DNA of 64,000 bases from contig WOGZ01000078.1 in the NCBI GenBank assembly GCA_009733775.1, positions 1-64,000 of the forward strand, in the 5' to 3' direction. The DNA is from Alectoria sarmentosa. Lineage: Eukaryota > Ascomycota > Lecanoromycetes > Lecanorales > Parmeliaceae. Positions 24,803 to 36,698 of the stretch are shown here, in pieces. The notes beneath the pieces are model-generated. The model ran no database searches. It was not told the DNA's origin and was given only the letters and a program-made list of their open reading frames with translations. A program made the position numbers and the translations under genes. Each line of letters opens with the position of its first letter. The stretch's first letter is position 1.

Positions 24803-27466
24803 CGGGACAATGGATCAGAATGAGGTTGTTGAGAGCTCACGACATGGAACCCTTTTGCTGTGTCTTTTGCGAAAATGTGATAGAGCCAGGTTGAGAACCG
24901 GAGTCGAGGTCTTGGGAGGGTTGGACATTGGCATTTCAGGTGGTTCAGAAACTTTGCAAGAGAGCATCTACAAGCACATCATTCGAAAGCAATCCTCACA
25001 TGGTCAGCACTACAATAAAATTCTTCAACCATCATCGTTGTGCCCCTTTTCCCAAAGAGATGGAGGACTTCTTCCATGAAGGCTGATAATGCTGAGTGTC
25101 TGCCACTCGTTCTTACTCAATCCGACTTCTTCATTTTCTCTTTTGGTAAGTAGACGGCTTGCATAATCTATTGTAGTCTCATTACTCCTGCTTCATCGAG
25201 AAGGGTGCTAGACCACTAGTGGTGCATTTTAATGATGCGTTTCTCATGCTGCCAGACCAAGTGTTGGCGTCCAATGCCTGTTGTCATTGATATCGTTAGC
25301 ACCCAATGCACTGAATACGAGGGCATTCCACCGAGCTCCATGGAGCCAGAAGATGGACAGGTCAGCAGCATTGACTCTGCCGGAAACCTGGGCCCTTTGA
25401 TGTTTGATGCGATGACCGAAGGGTATGACTGCTTGAGCTTGAACCGTTGGAGCTCCCTTGGAGCCGTAGCTGTCATCTTTACTCGGAAGCTTACCTTGAG
25501 CGATTGCTTGATTCGAGCTCCCTACCTCTCGAGTACCAAGTCAATGAGCTTGAAGCACCAGCTTATAACGTGGGCTTCGTTTTGCTCCCGTCTTTTCCAA
25601 AAGCAGCCATCGAGGGAGGTGATTGCGCTCGCGTGGAAGTGTAGAAAAGAGAGCGTTGGTCTTGTAGGGTAGAGAGGGAGATGGCTGTCGGATTGCTGAG
25701 CTTTATGACTACTCCTTTACGCTCTTGATATACGAGTCTGACGCGAGTCCACATTTGGCTTGGACCAATATCAACGACTATGAATGAATCCAGGGCGTTG
25801 AATAATGATCATCCGAGATCATGGATCACGGTAGGGCCGCAAGTGGTGGAAGAAGGGAAAGATTGTGATACGTTGAGCAGCTTGCATGGAAAAGGGTTTG
25901 GATCAGGTTGAAAAAGCAAAAGGCGGTGGAGGCAGAGACGGATCACGATCAGATCAATTCCTTGATTTTGGCCTCGCGACAACTAAAGCCATGTAGAGTA
26001 CGAGTAGAACCAAGTTCTGAAGCCTTGCGCGAGGGGTGGTGGGTATAGTTACTCTTTATAGAACCTGCTACAAAGTCAAATAATGGACGCTGGCCTTGGA
26101 AATTCGTGGAGCGGGCGGGATGGAATTGATGCACCCATCTGCATGATTCTGCATGCTTCTGCCTGGTTCGTTGGTGACGGAGTGCTACATTACATTCCAG
26201 ACCGCTCTTGTGAAGAAAGGAAAGGAAGGGGAAAACAAGAAAGAAAGAAAAAAAAGAAAAGAAAAAAAAAGTCGAAAAGGATGTGTGAATTAAATGTGAG
26301 TAATTGGACTGTACTCTACCGTACTCATGTTTCTGGTCTCTGGAGAAAGCACGTCATTGCATGCATACAATCCAAAGACAATCGAGGCAATAAACGCCCT
26401 CTTTCCCCCTACCTCCATCAATTTAGAAAGCATCAGACCTTGGCGATCCTTGGCACCTCTTGGCAACCTTGGCAACTTGAAAGCGAGCATGTACATGGTA
26501 CTCGGTAGGCCCGACGGGTCTTCCGTATCTCTAAAGTAAAGTATGTGATAAGAATCATCCGTTGGAGGCTTTTCCTTTCGGCGCCTCATACGCAGCAGGC
26601 TTTGCTACTCCTGCATGAGACCACATGATGTCTTCAGTAGCGACATCACCCACCAACCCACGTCCTTATTGACAAATGAGACCAATGTGGTGGCAAGGCA
26701 ATATTAATCCTACCACACCCTTTGGCTCCGGCGTTGCTATTGTTCGGTGAGAGAGAAATTGAAAAAATTGGGAAAAAAATTGAAATGGGAAAGCGGATAC
26801 GAATGCGAATGTGAATGCCAATGCACGCTCGGACGGAGATGATAATTATTTATATTCAAAAGAAAATCCTCCAGTGACTCAAGTGAGTAAAGTGAGTAAG
26901 TGAGTACTCTAAATAGAATAGCCGACTTTTGTGGGGGTTTAAGGTTGGAAGCGGTCAAGAACTTAGTACAATTAGAAGATTGCAAGATCAACGGACAACC
27001 CGGGAACTGCCAGCCTCCAAGGCGACGCCGCCACGCGACGAGGGCTTGCAGATCCCTCCCAAATCACCATGTTAGAGTTCTACTACTCCATGTACAGCGT
27101 GTGCAATGTCCAATCTGCAACCTGCAATGTGCGATATGCATCCTGCCGCCATAAGGCTAGCTGCATATTCTCCATTAAGTCATGCTATCATTCTACACTT
27201 ACAAAGGCCCAAAGCTTGGCCAAGGGGTCTAGACGATTTCCTTCAACCGGCATAGGCAACCATTTCAAAACGCCCCAGCGCCCAGCTTTCCCTTGCCTTC
27301 GCATGTGACAGCGTTTCGCTGCTGCTGCCACCTCATTGCGGATTCCGCGCTAGAGTCTAAGGCACAACAACCACAACCTTGACAGCAGAACGGCAGCAGA
27401 ACCCAAATCCCGCAGCCCCGTCTTCGGAGAGTCACGCGGAGAGAGAAGAGGAGGTAGCAGACATGA
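24803..27466. other. 2.7-kb stretch without a supported gene
   Basis: Several frames of 60-146 codons exist on both strands (the longest is 25232-25672 on the plus strand), but none shows a motif, a convincing splice chain or a leader. A purine-rich tract (AAAG/AAAAG units) lies at about 26215-26275. Possibly an unrecognised short gene at 25080-25680; I cannot defend one. Confidence 0.4.
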
Positions 27467-28209
27467 TCAAAACCGAACTTCGGTCCCTGAACTGAAGAAA
27501 TTATTGTCGGAGGAGAAGGGATCGAAGAAGTTGCTGGGCGGTGCACTCTCGTTGACAGAGCCTTCTCGCGACGACTTGACCGAATCCAACTCGCTCCGTA
27601 GCTGCTTGACCTCCTGCTTCAATTTCTTGTGTGTGCTGTCGAGATCTGTGTAAGATCTTGAGAGGTTCTGGTGTTTTGCTTCGAGCTCCTCAAGTTCGTG
27701 CTCCAGGTGCTGAACGTGTTTCTCTTTGCGTTCGCGGAAGGCGCGCTGAGAGGCTCGATTTTGGGCGCGGCGACGCTGATACGGGTTAGCAAATGCGAGT
27801 GGCGTTGGCGAGGGTTGGAAGCAATTACAATGCGCATATTCGACACGCTCTCTTTGTCTTGTTGTGTATTCGATCGCCTCCTCCGTCGGTCTTCCAGTTG
27901 AGGATGAGTGAGGTCTGTGAATTCGATCGAGTTGACGATTTGTGCTTGAGAGTCGATGTACTGAGGAAAGGATGTTGGACTGGGGTAAGTGTTGTATCGG
28001 TTGTTGAGGCTGCCATATATCTGAAAAAGATCTGGTCAGTAGTACTCGGGGTTAGCGGAGCAAGTGTATCGCCGACTCACCATCGGAGGGCTGGGGCTTG
28101 GATCGGTTGAAACGTCATCGAATGAGCAAGATAGCAGGTCGGGAACATTTGGGAAAGACATTGGCGATGCGCAATAGTCGCTGGCAGGGGTGGTGTACAT
28201 CTGATCCAT
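27467..28209 (-). CDS. AP-1-like bZIP transcription factor, short form
   Basis: This is a nuclear DNA-binding regulator. Exon 3 begins with a fungal AP-1/Pap1-type basic region, RRRAQNRASQRAFRERKEK (residues 108-126), where the N-x2-A-S-Q-x-A-F-R signature sets DNA specificity. It is followed by a leucine-zipper coiled coil (HLEHELEELEAKHQNL and on) to about residue 170. Exons are 28209-28081, 28020-27829 and 27775-27467; introns 28021-28080 and 27776-27828 are GT-AG. Total length is 209 residues, much shorter than Yap1/Pap1, and there are no Cys-rich redox domains, so it is not a classical oxidative-stress Yap1. The C-terminus is Phe/Ser/Asp-rich, a possible activation region. The target genes are unknown. 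Confidence 0.88.
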
Positions 28210-31200
28210 GAAAGATGAAGGGTAGCCCAGTCAAGTGTAGATATAGGTAAAGAGATGGCAAGCAGTCAGGCAAGGTAAGGTAGCAGCGGAAGAAGATGAT
28301 AATGATGAAGATGATGAAGAAGAAGCAAAGGATGGATGTTTCAAAGAAGACTTTGGGAGGGACGAAATAAATAGATGAAACGGCAGCCATGATAATAAGA
28401 GTGGTAGCGATATAGACGCAGACCAACACACGGAGCTTGTCGACAGCTACAGCTACAGTTACACCGACTTTCGGAATCCTCCAACGAGAAGGGAGGTGAA
28501 GCAGGCGCGAGTATGCGAGCACATACCGCAAAGAGAAGCCCCCACAGCCAGTCTGAGGATTGCCACGTGTGAAATGGGTGCCAGAGAAGGAAATGGAAGA
28601 AGGGTCTTTATTCTTTAGTGGCTTTTTTGTCTTTCTTTTTTTCCCTTTTTTTCCCCCAGGCGTGGGAGGGAAAGAGCTGATACGCCAGAGCGTCACCGAT
28701 GATGATAGAGTAAGTAAAGTACCTATTGCTACCTTGATGATAATAATAATAATAACTTGGTACATGAGAAGAAGAAGAAGAAACTTTCGGTCGTCGAGGC
28801 ACGCGAGGGCGACGCAATTAGCTTCCTGCACCTTGATCTCGTCAGCAGCCAATTTCTTACATACTCATCACTCACTGCACACTGCACTTTTAGTCTACTT
28901 TAAAATAACAAGCCACCCATCAAAATCAAAGTACGAATTCACAAATCATTGCGCCGCACCCCGCCTACCTAGCGCCCCGCAAGCGATCCTTGGCCCCCCG
29001 ACCCCGGAGTGAGTACTCTACCTCCCTATTCTAAAAGTACCTACCTAGGTACTCACTTCTTGCCCACCTTTGTCGCCATGACACACAATTGCGGTGAAGA
29101 CTGGCACAACTTCTGACTGCACTGCTGGGATCAAGGAGGTTTTGCCGCATACCTAATCCCCCTTCCACCCTCTTCCTTCCCAAAGCAGTCATAGTATCCG
29201 ACCTCTAATTTATCATCCCGAAGCTGGTGATCAGATACGAGTATTCTACCTGGAGCAATAATTTTGCTCTCTCAAAGTGCTGGAGCACAAGAATCGGTAT
29301 GAGCCGGAAGATCCCGCCAATGTGAAACGGAGGATTGGAAATTGTGGGCGAATAAAGTATTGAATGCTTAGCAACGCTGAGATAATTTGATAAGCACTGT
29401 TCGTAAGGTAAGGTTTCTCTAGAGTCGGAGGGTAGTACTAGCTAGGAGATTACACCATCAGGTCATAGGCGGTGCTATAAAGGCCGTTGGGAGCCCCAGT
29501 GTCAAAGGAACTCCGCCCACATTACTAACGTGGGAAGCCTACTTTCGATTCGGGTGCCTTGTCTGACAAGTCGCCAACGCCATTTCAGCTAAGAAAGGTG
29601 GCTCGTCGGACGAAGAAAACACTGTCCCCGATCCCTTCTGGAAAATCTTTGTAGAGACGCACTCATTCTGCGAAGAGAGTACGAGTGAGTGTGACCGGCG
29701 GAAGAAGCTTACCAAAATGCCTGTTGCGTTCAGTAGTCTAGGCAGGCGAGACTGGATCATCGGGGCCGATCGAGAGGCCAGCGCCGTGACATGGCTGGCG
29801 ACTTGGTACTAATCGGGTCCTAAAACGAAGAGAAAGAGAGTAAACAAACCACGCAAGCGGCGGGCAAATTAGCAGATCCAGATCTGGATACCTATTTAGG
29901 TCTTGAGATTTGAAACGCAAGTGAGCATCCTTTCTTTGATAGACGGATCAGGAGGGTATCAATTCCGAGCGTGGATGTTGTTTCCAAACTTGACACAAAT
30001 TAGACGGAATAGCAGTGCATCTCAGTTGAAGTTGATGTGTTTGAATAATTTGTTCTGGAGCTCCAAGTTCTGGATTTAGTAGATCTCCAATAGGAGCCCA
30101 TCAAGTCCCCATATGGTGTCCACAAGTCCTGAGAGAGCATTGCCAACATGGGCGGCGTGGAGCTTAGATGATCGAAACCGATACATTTCGCCCCACGTCT
30201 AGGAGCATTTCTGCCACTCCTCGAGCTGCCTTTCCAGTATCGAGCCTTCTTTCCCTTGGTTTTCACGGTTTTGATATACGAATGGATTCCTCTCGAGGAG
30301 GCTTTTTTGCGATCATCGCGTGTTTCGTCTCATCAGACGAGTCAACGCCGCTTTTGGCAGCATTAGACTCCAGAAGCGGTCTAGTAACAAATACTAGCAT
30401 TGCTAAGCTTACCGGCAGTGATAGCCATCATTGTGCTGCGATGGATGAAACTTGCAAGACCTGAGGGGGAATTCGTGTAAAATATGAGTGGACGAAAGCC
30501 GCAGCCGCAGCCGCAATCCCCAGTAGTCTCACAATCTCAGATCCGTCAAATTGACGAACTGGAAAGCGGTAGCAGTAGTCAAAAAGGACCAAATGGAAGT
30601 ACGGTGTTGTGATTGCGGAGTAGATATCATGACCGACAAGGTTGTCTCCTGGCTTTGCAACGACGCCTCTTCAGGACCATAGTGAAGCAACGTCTGGTCT
30701 GCTGGGGGCTCAGCATGCCTCGAGGACTCTGCTTGCGAGCTCTGTTGACGCCCGATTTATGAGAGGGGAAGGAACTGTGCCAGATGATCTGCCATGGCAT
30801 TAGCGAGGTCCAAACCCAGCACCACCAGCGTTGAGCCTCGTTTCAGTCCTCATGCTGGAGCAGGGCAAGGAAGGTTAGGTAAGGTAAATGCCAAGACGTC
30901 GACCATGACCTGAGCAAGATTTGAAGATTGAACGACTTGCGACAATCAAAATGATAAGAGAGAGTGTGACAGCGTAGAAGTTGACATTGTTTTTGTTTTT
31001 GTTTTTGTTTTTAGTGGGGAATTGCTTGGAAGAAGGATGGAATGAAGGAGTGATTATTATTATTGTCTATAATCTATTGAAGCTGAAGCTGAAGCTGAAA
31101 AGCGGAACAATGGTGCAAGAAGAATGGCAGGAATATGAAGGCGCCTTACCCAAAGGGAAGAGCCGGCCGCTGCAGTGCCGGGAAATGACAGGGATCTTTC

Positions 31201-32297
31201 CAGCTGAAACACAAACACGAGGTTAAAGTAGGTAAGTAGGTTTTTTTAAGCTGACTTTGACTTGGACGCTGAGTCTGACTTGCTTGTTGGAAGCTGTCCA
31301 CTTAAGTATTCCACTTGCACTAGCTACACAGACGGCTCGCTGCACCAACTGCACCAACTGCACCACTGCACGTCAGGCTCCTAAAGTACCACACGAGCAC
31401 ACCTCCCGAATCCCCGATAAAATCTCCATTTGCGGGCAAATGGCTTCCACCCGCTGAACAATCATCCTCGATACTTTACCTTTCTTACCCCATCGCCTTG
31501 CAAGGTCCCTAAGCAAAGCAAAGCAGGAGCCTGGCCAGAGACTTCAGAGATTTCTGAACAACATCTGAAGCAATCACCAACTTCTCATTTGCAGCACCCA
31601 TCAAGGTCGACGTTTCACTACCCGAATCACATCGTATGCACGCCCCTGACGGACATTCAACACGGGCCGAAACAAGGTAGACTCTACAGCAGACCACGAA
31701 ATCAGTCAAGAGAAGGAACACACTCGGATCGTGGAGCTCAAGGACAGCTACCGCCAGCATCGTCAAAACGCCGTATTTAATTGGACCACGCCTTGTACGT
31801 ACCTGAATCATTTTTGTTGTAGAGGCGGTACCATCCTGGTCGCGTGGGGGCCATATGCAGAATGGCAACCTGCAGAGTTTCGATGGCACTCATCGACAAA
31901 TCCAAATTAAAACTTCAGAGTCGCCTGCTCATGACATACGTGTACTATAGAGACACATTCCCATCGTTGCTACAGTCTACGATACTACGTTCGTTGCCTG
32001 GCTTGAAACCCGCAGAGCGTCCTGCCCCGACACTGTTTCTCGACTTGGTGGGTGTCAATCCTGAGCCGCGTCTCCTTCGCGCATTCAACTACGTACTGCA
32101 GAAGTAGCAAAGGTACGGCCCACACGATTGGAAATGGAAGCAGGGCCCGCGAGTCAAGCTTTTGTTGCGATTCTTTCTGGCTTCGTGCAATCTCTATTCC
32201 TGGCTGATGCTGACTTTTCCTTAGCTTGAAAACCTTGCTGGCATCCCGAAATTCCAAATCACGCATTGTGACTGAAATTGGCTCCATGGTTTTCAAC
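28210..32297. other. 4-kb gene-poor spacer before the G-alpha gene
   Basis: No gene is supported across about 4 kb. It contains low-complexity tracts: TAA and GAA runs near 28738-28780, TTTTTG units at 30989-31012, GAAGCT units at 31079-31098, and ACTGCACCA units near 31341-31370. AGGTAAGG-type motifs lie at 28271-28283, 29401-29415, 30871-30890 and 31221-31240. A 245-codon minus frame at 28115-28852 is dominated by these repeats and overlaps the bZIP gene. Confidence 0.5.
30989..31012 (+). repeat. TTTTTG hexanucleotide repeat
   Basis: Four TTTTTG-type units stand in tandem in the spacer upstream of the G-alpha gene. It is a simple repeat with no evident coding role. Confidence 0.85.
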
Positions 32298-33546
32298 ATG
32301 TGCTTTCCGAAGTCTGGAGGCAACAGCCTCGCCCGTTCAACGAGCGAAGAGAGAAAGAAAAACATGGAGATCGAAAAGATGATTCGAAAGGACAAGAAAA
32401 CGCAAGCAAGACAAGTCAAGATCTTACTTCTGGGAGCTGGCGAGTCTGGAAAGTCAACAATTTTGAAGCAAATGCGGATCATATATTCTGAAGGCTTTCG
32501 TTTGGATGAGCGGAAGGAAGTTCGTCAAGTCATATTCTCAAACATGATAGTCGCATTCAAGATCATTGCAGAAGAGATGCGGGAGCTTGGCTTGGAATAT
32601 GAGAACGAAAAATCCCAGGTGCAACCGTATCCGAAGTCTCCATGTATTTCTCTTTGCTAATCCCGGATCAGGAGTATGAGCGTATTATAGCGTCTGCAGC
32701 TGATATCGGTCCTGATGATACATTTCCAACGCAATGCCAAATGGCTATGAAGGGCTTGTGGGAGGATGAGGCCGTTCAAAAATGCATAAGACGTGGTAAT
32801 GAATATGCGCTCCACGACAATATACAATAGTAAGCCAACGTTCCACCGCCCTAGTGGTTGGAACTGCTGACAAGTCCCAGCTATTACTCCAACATAGATC
32901 GACTATTTGCGAGAGACTATCTGCCTAGTGACCAAGATGTTCTGCGCTCTCGTCTCCGCACAACTGGTATTACCGAAACTCTCTTCGAACTTGGACAGCT
33001 CAACTACCACATGTTTGATGTTGGAGGCCAGCGATCGGAGCGGAAGAAATGGGTTCACTGCTTCGAGGGAGTCCACTGTCTGATGTTTGTCGCTGCTCTA
33101 AGCGGCTATGATCAATGTCTGGTGGAAGACAAAACCGCCGTATGTGATCACTCCCGAAACATCTATATGGTTTACAATATGTTGACTCAGCCCTGTCTCG
33201 CAAGAACCAAATGCAGGAAGCACTGCTTCTCTTCGAGTCTATAATGAGCCTGACTTGGTTCAAGAGCTCCTCTATCATCCTTTTCCTCAACAAAACCGAC
33301 CTTTTCAGAGAGAAGATAGCTGAAAAGCCCGTCAGCGACTACTTCCCGGATTATACTGGAGCATCCAATGATTACAAGGCAACCTCTGAGTACTTCGCAA
33401 ACAAGTTCCGAGCTCTCAACCGCACAGAGGACCGGGAGATCTACGTTCATTTCACCAATGCTACAGACACCAATTTGCTGAAGCTTACGATGCAAAGCGT
33501 GCAGGACACGATAATACAAAGCAACCTCACTACGCTGATCCTATGA
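32298..33546 (+). CDS. Heterotrimeric G-protein alpha subunit, divergent class
   Basis: This GTPase subunit relays receptor signals at the plasma membrane. All G boxes are intact: P-loop GAGESGKS at residues 46-53, switch I RLRTTGI, switch II DVGGQRSERKKW, the guanine-specificity motif NKTD, and ATDT near the end. Introns 32619-32671, 32830-32880 and 33140-33204 give 359 residues, the normal size. Start 32298 gives N-terminus MCFPKSGG; an upstream in-frame ATG at 32286 gives four more residues. Neither start gives the MG myristoylation signal. Cys2 could be palmitoylated, as in the GNA-2/Gpa2-like class that begins MCF. The C-terminus ends LTTLIL and lacks the Cys four residues from the end that marks Gi-like subunits. 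The switch II to C-terminal region departs from the three usual ascomycete classes, so class is left open. Confidence 0.92.
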
Positions 33547-34043
33547 TGACGGACAACGTCTGGATAAGACTGATGGCTTACGACCAGCACCCGAACCACC
33601 TCCTTCACGCTGCTATACCTTCGAGCATTCTTGAGGCGTACTCTAATTTTGTTGTCATGTTCTAATTCCTTCTACGCATACTGTTCCTGATTTAGATGAG
33701 AGAAGAGCGTTCAGGGTTTGCACAGGATGTCTACTTATTTGTAGATATTTTGGGGCTGAAGCATAGCTGAACGCGGGTAGTTAACGGAGGTAGAGTGGTC
33801 TGTATGTATATGAATATATCAAAAGTGTCAAGACTGCCTCTATTCTTCATAGACAAACATCGCAATGTAAGGGTCAGAATCTGCCGAGATTCGCCTTGGC
33901 TTGATATGACCACCCTAAAAGTACCCAAAACCGGCCTTGGCCGTCACACTCTCTCTATGCCCCATCGGCCAATTTATCATTGTCAAATTACTCCAAGAGA
34001 GGCATGACTGAGGACAATTCTGCACTACTGTGAGCGCATCGCC
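33547..34043. other. Spacer between G-alpha and mS38 genes
   Basis: This 497-bp stretch holds no supported gene. It should contain the G-alpha 3' UTR and the promoter of the mitoribosomal gene. Confidence 0.45.
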
Positions 34044-35269
34044 ATGCTGTCGCTTTATTCAGGCGAGTTCGTTCGACGAAGTACCTGGACTTGCCTATCG
34101 TGCTCCGCCCTTTGCAGAACATCCCAAGCCATGATAGCAGGGCCACCAAATCGGTCACCAGCACACACACACCAGCGCAAACACTCATCCTCGAAGACTC
34201 CAAGCCCGCCCAAAGATGAGCCCCGGGCCATCACTACTCCATCTGACGCCCCCAGCAAAGATGGCAAATCTGTGGTCAAGGAAGGCACAGAGAAACGCCC
34301 CAGCACCCGCATCAGCAAACGAAAGTCGAAAGATGGCATACAAGACACGACCGAGAAGAGCAGTAACGAGCTAACATTCAATCTGCCAAGTGTGCCCACG
34401 ACGAACCACTTGCATGCCGTCGGTATGGCTTTCCAACCTTTGCGGTAGATAAGCACCTAGCTAACCAAAGCCCAGATGTCCACATGTCAAACTTCTTCTC
34501 CTTACACAGGCCCATATCTGTCACAACACCTATACCGCCAGAGTCTTCTACTGCTGCTTTCTCCTCCATCTTCGACCCAAAACCGACCCTGAAGCACAAA
34601 CCGACCGATGTTATCTACACCCTCTTATCCACCGTCGATACGTTCGAGAAGGCTGCCTCGAGCACACAAAACCAGAACCCCCAGCAAATGACACCAGAAG
34701 AAGTCGACCTCCGCGCTGCCGTCACCCAGGCGTCGCCCTCCAACGCCGACCCGTCTCCTCACCATCTTGACCTGCCAGCTAAAACCCTCCATATCAACCT
34801 GCAAGAGCTTGTCAAGAACTTCCGGCCTTACATGAAACCACCAGCTCCAGTTCCAATGGACTCCAGTCTCGCTGAAGAAGCCGCGCAGAAGACTTCTCAA
34901 CAACCCGAACCCCAATCCGAATCAGTCGTTGCGCAGAAAATTTTCACCACGACCCTCACCATACACGAAAGTACGTACGGCAATGGTCGTAAGTCCTACA
35001 AAACGCACACAACCCCTATCGTTGAAGGTCCGGGCTCTTCTACAGGAGAAGGGGAGAAAGAGGTATATTTGCCACCTGCCCCTCGCGGCCAGCCATTTCT
35101 GGGGCGGATGCGGGAAAGGCAATTGCAGTATATGGATCGGCTGGTTGATGGTGAGATATGGCAGGCAATTAGCGTGAAGAGGCAACGGAAGTTAAAGATG
35201 AAAAAGCACAAGTATAAGAAGTTAATGAAGAGGACAAAGAACTTGAGGAGGAAATTGGATAGGACGTGA
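34044..35269 (+). CDS. Mitochondrial small-subunit ribosomal protein mS38 (COX24/AURKAIP1 domain)
   Basis: The C-terminus is the highly basic COX24/AURKAIP1 domain: SVKRQRKLKMKKHKYKK followed by KRTKNLRRKLDR. In yeast the member protein is needed for mitochondrial mRNA processing and translation, and in human and yeast structures it is small-subunit protein mS38. The N-terminus is rich in Arg, Ser and Cys with few acids, compatible with a mitochondrial presequence. One intron at 34423-34475 (GT-AG with a GCTAAC branch point) joins exons 34044-34422 and 34476-35269 into 390 residues. The long central part is low-complexity and poorly conserved, which is usual in the fungal family. Confidence 0.88.
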
Positions 35270-35820
35270 GCGCTTGGAATGGCACTATGTAGTGCTTATC
35301 ATGGAGGCTTAGAATAATGTGTGGGCTTTCCCGGAGAGCCTCAGAAGGGACTTGGTACGACTTTCTTATTATCTTCGGTATTTCTTCCGGTCCTTCGAAG
35401 GGAGCTGGCCATTGGCGCGAGTCGAGCGACTTCTCAATGCGGTTGTATAGGAGCTCTAGTAGCCACTCCGTAACACAATCTGACAAGCTACTATCACATT
35501 CTCGTTGAAGTACCAGAGATCGGTCGGTCACAGTTCCGGCTGGGAACAGCAGTACACGTGCTCGAGAAGCCCCAGAACGGCACGAATGTGGGAGTAACGA
35601 GACTAGCATTTAACGAAAGAACCAGCATTCCAGCCCCTTATCTACCGCATCAATCTAATGCACACTCGTGACGCCAAAATGACATATTCCACTTCCCTCT
35701 TCCTCCCACTACTACCGCAATTCTCTCCTTATTTTCATACATAATGGTGAAGGTGATCGAGGCCCAAATCGTTGTCCATGGGTTTCCATTGTCGATTTGG
35801 GCGAGTCTGCACTAACTTGA
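35270..35820. other. Convergent spacer between mS38 and V-ATPase c
   Basis: This 551-bp stretch between converging 3' ends contains no supported gene and shows nothing remarkable. Confidence 0.45.
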
Positions 35821-36698
35821 CTATTTGCAGCTAACATCCGTCGTGCCCTTGGAGTTCATAAGTAGGGCAACAATCAACCCGTAGAGACCCAACACTTCGG
35901 CGAAAATGAGAATCAGGATCATGCCGACGAAGAGTCTGGGTTGCTGGGCGGTGCCACGGACACCTGCGTCACCGACGATGCCAATTGCGAAGCTAGGCAT
36001 CAGAGTAAACATGAATTCGTGCGATAGTTGCTGCAGGGGAGGAGCGTGGATAGTGGAAAGAGATGTGCATACCCAGCAGCAAGACCAGCCAAGCCAACAC
36101 TGAGGCCGGCGCCTAATTGGATAAAGCCGGTATAAAGGGCCATTTCTTGCTTCAGGTTGTCGGAGATCAAGACAGAGACAACGAGGCCGTAAATACCGAT
36201 GATACCAGCCATGATAACGGGAACGATGTCTGTTACAAGTAGTCAATAACCATCTCTTGGCTATCATATTCCAGCGTGACAGGTTATAGAGCGTACTCTT
36301 GACAATCAGATCAGGTCGGAGGACACCCATTGCTGATATACCGACCCCGGATTTGGCTGTCCCATAGGCGGCGCCGAAGCAGGTAAAGACGATGGCGGAG
36401 GTACATCCCATCGCACCGAAAAAGGGCTATTGTGCGCTGTTAGCAATCACGGTCTCCCACATCGAACGGTATGGAATTCCATTGGAGCCTGGGCTGCGCT
36501 GGCTCAAGGGTTGGACAGGGTACTAACAGCATACACGGGACTGTTGGGGTTTGTGTGTCAGCCAGTAAGTTCAGAAGCATATGTCTGCAGGCGTGGGGCT
36601 GTAGGAGAAGAGTGCAAGCTTCATAGAGCTGGTCGCCCCACGGGCATAAAGGCAGAAAAAGGAATATAGTCCACGACGCACCAGAGATCTGAAGACAT
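35821..36698 (-). CDS. VMA3: V-type ATPase proteolipid subunit c
   Basis: This protein forms the proton-translocating ring of the vacuolar ATPase. The sequence is that of the standard 16-kDa proteolipid: four hydrophobic helices, PVYAPFFGAMG at the N-terminus, GIIGIYGLVVSVLI, and LILIFAEVLGLYGLI, whose Glu carries the proton. Five exons: 36698-36682 (17 bases), 36540-36528 (13 bases), 36426-36297, 36229-36073 and 35992-35821, giving 162 residues. The two tiny exons were placed by matching the expected MSSDLC-PVYA-PFFG reading; all junctions are GT-AG. The first intron is 141 bases and the second 101, long for this genome. A caller working with minimum exon length would miss the first ten residues. 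Confidence 0.93.

Noticed and set aside
25232..25672. 146-codon plus-strand frame
   Set aside because: No motif and no consistent splice chain; a competing frame (25447-25644) is equally open. Not strong enough to annotate.
28115..28852. 245-codon minus-strand frame rich in Ile, Ser and Phe
   Set aside because: It reads through trinucleotide and homopolymer tracts, overlaps exon 1 of the bZIP gene in another frame, and has no coherent domain.
31844..32107. Small gene upstream of G-alpha
   Set aside because: An 88-codon frame without motif or leader context; it most likely lies in the G-alpha promoter or leader.
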